Shown piece after piece: positions 49,254 to 53,189 of a stretch of DNA of 53,189 nt (within the stretch, counting starts at the first letter, position 1; each line of letters starts with the position of its first letter). Where the stretch lies: assembly GCA_017454355.1 (NCBI GenBank), contig JAFTDD010000043.1, forward strand, positions 1 through 53,189, given 5' to 3'. The notes beneath the pieces are model-generated. The model searched no databases. It was not told where the DNA came from and saw nothing but the letters and a program-made list of their open reading frames with translations. This DNA comes from Muribaculaceae bacterium (GTDB lineage: Bacteria > Bacteroidota > Bacteroidia > Bacteroidales > Muribaculaceae). The position numbers were made by a program, and so were the translations under genes.

Positions 49254-52200
49254 TTACTTCACGACCTTGACAGCCTTGGTGGTGCCGTCAACGTAGGTGG
49301 TGACCACCACGTTGATGCCGTCGAACGGCTGAGCGCTCACCTGACCGGCAACGTTGACATACTTCACGCTCACCACATCGGCATCGACAGCGATGTCGTT
49401 GACAGCCGTGGAGACCGGCTCTCCGACGAGGCTGAGGGTGATGTTCTTCAGGGCGTCATCGCTGGTGGGCGACACGCGGCGCGGAGCGCCGGCGCTCTGC
49501 TCGGCATCCCAAGCCTCGGTGAGGGTGATCGCAGCCTCGATGGTGTACTCGCTACCCACGGTCATGCTGCCGGCGTCGGCCAGAGGAATGGTGTTACCCT
49601 TGCTGCCGTTGGCACCGCTATAGGCACTGAACACGTTCTGGCCATTCTCCTGCAGGTAGTAACCGGTGATGCTCACCACCTTGCCGGCCTTAGGCATCTC
49701 GAGGGCATCGGCGGTGCGCAGGTCGAGTTCGTCGATGGTCGGGATGTTCTCACCCTGGGTGAAGGTCACGTCCTCGCTGATGGTGATGGCGGGGCTGGTG
49801 CCGGCGTTGGCGATACCGCTCAGTTGGTAGCCGTCAATCACGGCGCCCGGCGTCAGTTGAGCGGCGTTGCCACCCTCGATGCTCACCCAGTTGTCCTCAC
49901 CGTCGGTGAGATAAGCCTTGCCGTTGTAGACCTTAACCACGGTCAGGTCGTTGCTGATCAAGCCCTCGCCACCGGCCAGAGCCTCGGCCAGGCTGATGCC
50001 CTCGGGCTGCTCGCTGCAGATGATGTCGATGGACTTCACCCAGAAGCGGCACTTGCTGCTCTTCGAAGCCTCGAAAGCCAGGCTGTAGATGCCCGTGCCG
50101 TCCAGCGTGAACTCATAGTCGGCGAGCTCGTCGGTGGCGATGGTCTCAGACTCGGTGCCGTTCAGCTTGAACGTGACGCCGCTGTCGGAGCCGTAAGCCA
50201 TGGCCTTGACAACAACCTTGGTAGCGGCATAGCCGTTGACGAGGTTGATGGTCGCCTTGCCGGCGACGGAGCCGGTACCGAACTTGGCACCGTTGGCACC
50301 GTTGGTGTAGAACTTATCGTAGTTGGTGATGGAAGCGATCAGGTCAGCACCCTCGTCGATGGCGGCATTGTTGCCGGTGAAGGCACTGCCGTCATTGCTG
50401 CCGCTGGTGAAGACAATAGTCGCGTTCTCGGTGAGGAGCTCCGGAGCCTCGGTGATGACATACTCGAAGCTGGCCTCGGTGTCCTGATAGTCGGTGACGA
50501 CGTTGACGTACAGGGTGCAGCTCTCGGTGATGTCGATGCCGGCCTCGTCGTCATACTCGATGTACTGGTCTTCCTCGGCGAACTTGTAGCCGATGAGGAC
50601 ATCTTCGCCGTAGGTGCCGGCAACAGTCACGTGGACGTTCTGGGCCTCATAGTAGGTGCCGGCCTCGGGCGAGACGGCAATCTCGACATCGGGATAGGTG
50701 ATCGTGTAGGTCAGGTTGAGCTCGGCCTCATTGCCCTCGGTGTCGGTGGCATAGACGTAGATGCTGTTCTCGCCGGCGGCATCAATGGCGATACCGGTCT
50801 CGGCATTGTAGGTCTGCGTCTCGCCTTCGTTGACGGTGTAGAGAGCCTCTTCAATCTCGCCGTTGTGAGCCTCGATATAGACGACCTGCGGACCCTCGTA
50901 GGTGCCGGCGGGCGGCGTGGCGGTGATATAGAACTCCTCGCTCACAGGCTCAGCGGCGGCATAGGTAACAGTGATTGACTTGACGCGAGTCGTTGCCGTA
51001 AGACTAATCACAACGCTGTTGGACGAGCCACTCCATGCGCCGTTGCCATACGTGCCGCTATCGGCGCTACCGGCACCACCACGCTCATAGTCAAATGCGA
51101 TAGCGGTGATATTGCTGCCGGTCGGGGCTGTGAACGTCATCGTCGAACCATTGTAGGCACGAGCGGTATGGTCAGAAGCATAGTACTTGGGAGATGTGCC
51201 CGAAGTCTTACCGAAGACGAGGGTTATATCACCGGCGGTGAGTTCAACGTCTATGATATCAGTATCGGCGGTGTAGTAGTAGTTGCCGCCCTCAGTGTTG
51301 AACACGAAGGTTGCGGTACCCTCGGTGGTGGGCTGGGGCTGCTCGCCCTGCTCGACGAAGGTGGCGCTGACGAGCACGTCGCTCGCGGGCATCGTGAACG
51401 CGTTGTTGCTCACGGTCACCTCCTCGAGGTTCGCGTCGAGCACGGTGATGGCCTCCAACTCATAGCCGGTGGCCGGCGTCACGGTCAGCGTGACGGTCTC
51501 GCCCTCGGCGGCCTCGGCCTTGTCGGCCACGACGGTGCCGTTGGCGATTTGGGCGTCAATCTCGATCGCATACTTGGTGGGCTCGGGAACGTCAACAGCC
51601 TCGTAACTGAGGATCATGAACTGGCCGGCTCCGTTGTTCCAGCCGATCACACCGTAGATGTCGTAGGTGCCGGCGGTGGCGGGCACGGCCACGTCAAACT
51701 GGTTATAGACAGTCACGGCGACGTTGTCGGCGTCGGTGATCGCCGAGCCGTCGCTCACGGCGCTGCGCAGCACGGCGTAGCGACCGAAGTTGGCCAGAGT
51801 GAGGTCGGCGGCGCTGATCTCAACCGGCGTCAGAGTGACGTCGTTGCCGCTTAGGGCGACATCGGCGGGAGACGTGATCTCAGGCTTGGTGTTGTAAGTG
51901 GTCTTGGTGCCACTCCAGCCGGCGGCAATCTCCTTGCCGAAGGTGTAGCCGCTGTCCCAGTTTGAGGTGGCGTACAACAGCGTGCCGGCGGCATTGTCGG
52001 CGGTGGCGATGTACATGTTGCGGTTCTTCACGCCAAGCACCACAGTGGGAGCGGTGAAGGTGAACTCGGTGCCGTCGGCAAAGGCGTTCACCGTGGCCAG
52101 CGAGGTGATCGGGGGGATCTCCTCAAAGGTGGCGCTCACATAGACCGGACCGGCGGGCATGGTGAACTTGTTGTTGCTCACACTGATAGCCACGTCGTCA

Positions 52201-52829
52201 TCGTCCTCGACAGTGAGGGTGGCCAACTGGTAGCCGCTGTCCGGGGTGACGGTCAGGGTGACGGTGGCGCCCTCGGCGGCCTCGGCGGGGCCGGTCACGG
52301 AGCCGTTCTCCATCGCGTTGTAGTTGATGGTGTAGGTCTCAGCGGGCTCGCCGCCTTCAGTGTAAGTAACAGCCACGCTCTTGACGTAGATAGCCTTGGT
52401 GGCGCTACTGGGCTTGGTCACGGTGACCACGATTTCGCCACTGGCCGAACCGGTGAAGGTGTAGTCCGTGGCAGTTGTGGAAAGCGACTGCGCGTCGCCG
52501 CCGAAAGCCTCGCCACCGACGGTGACACTTGCCGTGGCGCTCACGCCGCTGGCGGTTGACGCGTTGACCACCACCTGAGTGATGGTGCCGGTGATGCCGC
52601 TCGTGCTCAGTTCGATGTACTGCACAGCATTGCTGCCTGTACCATAGTGGATGCCCTTGGTGTTGTCGTAGGTGCTCTCTGTGCCGTCGGATGTTACGGT
52701 CCATTCAACTCCGTCGTCGGCTGTACCGCTGCCGTTACATTTGGACTCGAACGTCAGAGTCGACGTGTCGGCCCAAGAGGCGGCAAAGCCAATGAGCATC
52801 ATCACCAATAAAGAATAGATTTTCTTCAT
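49254..52829 (-). CDS. Modular secreted surface protein with T9SS-like tail (1191 aa)
   Basis: Signal peptide MKKIYSLLVMMLIGFAASWA. Visible modules: three similar beta-sandwich domains (residues about 20-155, 500-640 and 810-950; each starts T-x-x-F and ends in a V-K-S-I-x-V-T-Y or similar strand); two InlB B-like repeats (NGSVTGPAEAAEGATVTLTV and NGTVVADKAEAAEGETVTLT); chitobiase-like domains (about 650-800); two OB-like domains (SLATVNAFADGTEFTF; SLAEALAGGEGLISND). The end, VVTTYVDGTTKAVKVVK, looks like a short T9SS sorting strand. No catalytic motif is seen. Likely a surface-exposed or secreted binding protein; the ligand is unknown. Own promoter and terminator. Confidence 0.85.
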   Translation of the reverse strand: MKKIYSLLVMMLIGFAASWADTSTLTFESKCNGSGTADDGVEWTVTSDGTESTYDNTKGIHYGTGSNAVQYIELSTSGITGTITQVVVNASTASGVSATASVTVGGEAFGGDAQSLSTTATDYTFTGSASGEIVVTVTKPSSATKAIYVKSVAVTYTEGGEPAETYTINYNAMENGSVTGPAEAAEGATVTLTVTPDSGYQLATLTVEDDDDVAISVSNNKFTMPAGPVYVSATFEEIPPITSLATVNAFADGTEFTFTAPTVVLGVKNRNMYIATADNAAGTLLYATSNWDSGYTFGKEIAAGWSGTKTTYNTKPEITSPADVALSGNDVTLTPVEISAADLTLANFGRYAVLRSAVSDGSAITDADNVAVTVYNQFDVAVPATAGTYDIYGVIGWNNGAGQFMILSYEAVDVPEPTKYAIEIDAQIANGTVVADKAEAAEGETVTLTVTPATGYELEAITVLDANLEEVTVSNNAFTMPASDVLVSATFVEQGEQPQPTTEGTATFVFNTEGGNYYYTADTDIIDVELTAGDITLVFGKTSGTSPKYYASDHTARAYNGSTMTFTAPTGSNITAIAFDYERGGAGSADSGTYGNGAWSGSSNSVVISLTATTRVKSITVTYAAAEPVSEEFYITATPPAGTYEGPQVVYIEAHNGEIEEALYTVNEGETQTYNAETGIAIDAAGENSIYVYATDTEGNEAELNLTYTITYPDVEIAVSPEAGTYYEAQNVHVTVAGTYGEDVLIGYKFAEEDQYIEYDDEAGIDITESCTLYVNVVTDYQDTEASFEYVITEAPELLTENATIVFTSGSNDGSAFTGNNAAIDEGADLIASITNYDKFYTNGANGAKFGTGSVAGKATINLVNGYAATKVVVKAMAYGSDSGVTFKLNGTESETIATDELADYEFTLDGTGIYSLAFEASKSSKCRFWVKSIDIICSEQPEGISLAEALAGGEGLISNDLTVVKVYNGKAYLTDGEDNWVSIEGGNAAQLTPGAVIDGYQLSGIANAGTSPAITISEDVTFTQGENIPTIDELDLRTADALEMPKAGKVVSITGYYLQENGQNVFSAYSGANGSKGNTIPLADAGSMTVGSEYTIEAAITLTEAWDAEQSAGAPRRVSPTSDDALKNITLSLVGEPVSTAVNDIAVDADVVSVKYVNVAGQVSAQPFDGINVVVTTYVDGTTKAVKVVK

Positions 52830-52907
52830 AGAAATTAGTGAGATTTGTTAATAATATTGTTAATTAATAAGTTATATGTTCAATGCTATCCTCGTGTTTC
52901 AACCGAC

Positions 52908-52938
52908 AAAATTACAAAAAAATTTCGACTCTACCAAA
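52908..52938 (-). promoter_or_regulatory. Bacteroidetes promoter for the 1191-aa gene
   Basis: Minus strand TTTG (52938-52935), 19-nt spacer, TAATTTTG (52915-52908). About 80 nt of leader before the ATG. Confidence 0.75.
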
Positions 52939-52987
52939 TAAAATTCCAAAACACCGCAAATAATTTTAAACACGAATTACCATTACA

Positions 52988-53160
52988 ATACTTCGGTAAA
53001 AAATAAAGAAGTGCTATAAATAATTGTTTCGCGTCTATTTTCGTCTATAACCTAAAATCCGCAACCTTGAAAATTCTCACGAAAATTTCCGAAAATTATC
53101 GAAAATAATTTTCTCGTAAATTTGCGTAAATTGTCGTAAATATTTTATTCACAGAATATT
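52988..53160. repeat. CGTCTATTTT block and 10-nt CGAAAATTAT/CGTAAATTGT array at window end
   Basis: 53015-53051 is identical to 28896-28932 before the capsid gene. From about 53070, 10-nt AT-rich units follow (CGAAAATTTC, CGAAAATTAT, CGAAAATAAT, CGTAAATTTG, CGTAAATTGT, CGTAAATATT). No gene is seen from 52830 to the end. Confidence 0.75.
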
Positions 53161-53189
53161 ATCACCCAAATTAAATTTACGTAGATTTA

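Overview
The window looks like a chromosomal segment of a GC-rich Bacteroidales bacterium, perhaps Muribaculaceae or Prevotellaceae; the family is a guess. The evidence is a complete Bat (aerotolerance) operon, FimA/Mfa-type fimbrillin genes next to DUF3575 and DUF5119 genes, T9SS-like C-terminal sorting tails, and four near-perfect Bacteroidetes promoters (TTTG, 19-21 nt, TAnnTTTG). I see no transposase, integrase, CRISPR array, rRNA or tRNA.

Layout. (1) 393-23447, minus strand: a probable seven-gene type V pilus operon of about 23 kb. It runs from an outer-membrane DUF3575 protein through a DUF5119 lipoprotein and three fimbrillin-like lipoproteins to two giant secreted proteins (3376 and 1811 aa) built from dozens of YGGGN-type repeats. 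Their genes overlap by one base. A promoter lies at 23540-23571 and a hairpin terminator at 239-299. (2) 23818-28385, plus: a GH31 glycosidase and DsbD. (3) 28506-33499: an SU10-type major capsid gene preceded by a small acidic ORF, and a P22-type portal gene, all plus. Between them lie a minus-strand SGNH hydrolase and murQ. No terminase, tail, lysis or integrase gene is present, so this looks like retained or domesticated phage structural genes. (4) 33704-42892, plus: moxR, a DUF58 gene, a membrane protein and batA-E. (5) 43207-48543: dnaG and a clostripain-like lipoprotein (minus), then an acetyl-CoA/succinate CoA-transferase (plus) with a clear terminator. (6) 49254-52829, minus: a 1191-aa T9SS-type surface protein with its own promoter and terminator.

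The genes form three functional themes. Surface display is covered by the pilus operon, the giant repeat proteins and the 1191-aa protein. Envelope maintenance is covered by the Bat complex, DsbD, murQ and the SGNH hydrolase. The phage-derived part is the capsid/portal island.

A second layer runs through the window: many families of short-period (7-10 nt) tandem arrays and hairpin repeats. They fill nearly every intergenic gap, occupy almost every junction of the Bat operon with a different family each time, and extend into coding sequence at signal peptides, stop codons and linkers.

Long open frames opposite the giant genes and several other genes are mirror-image artefacts of codon bias and are not annotated. 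All family assignments come from reading the sequence; no database search was run.
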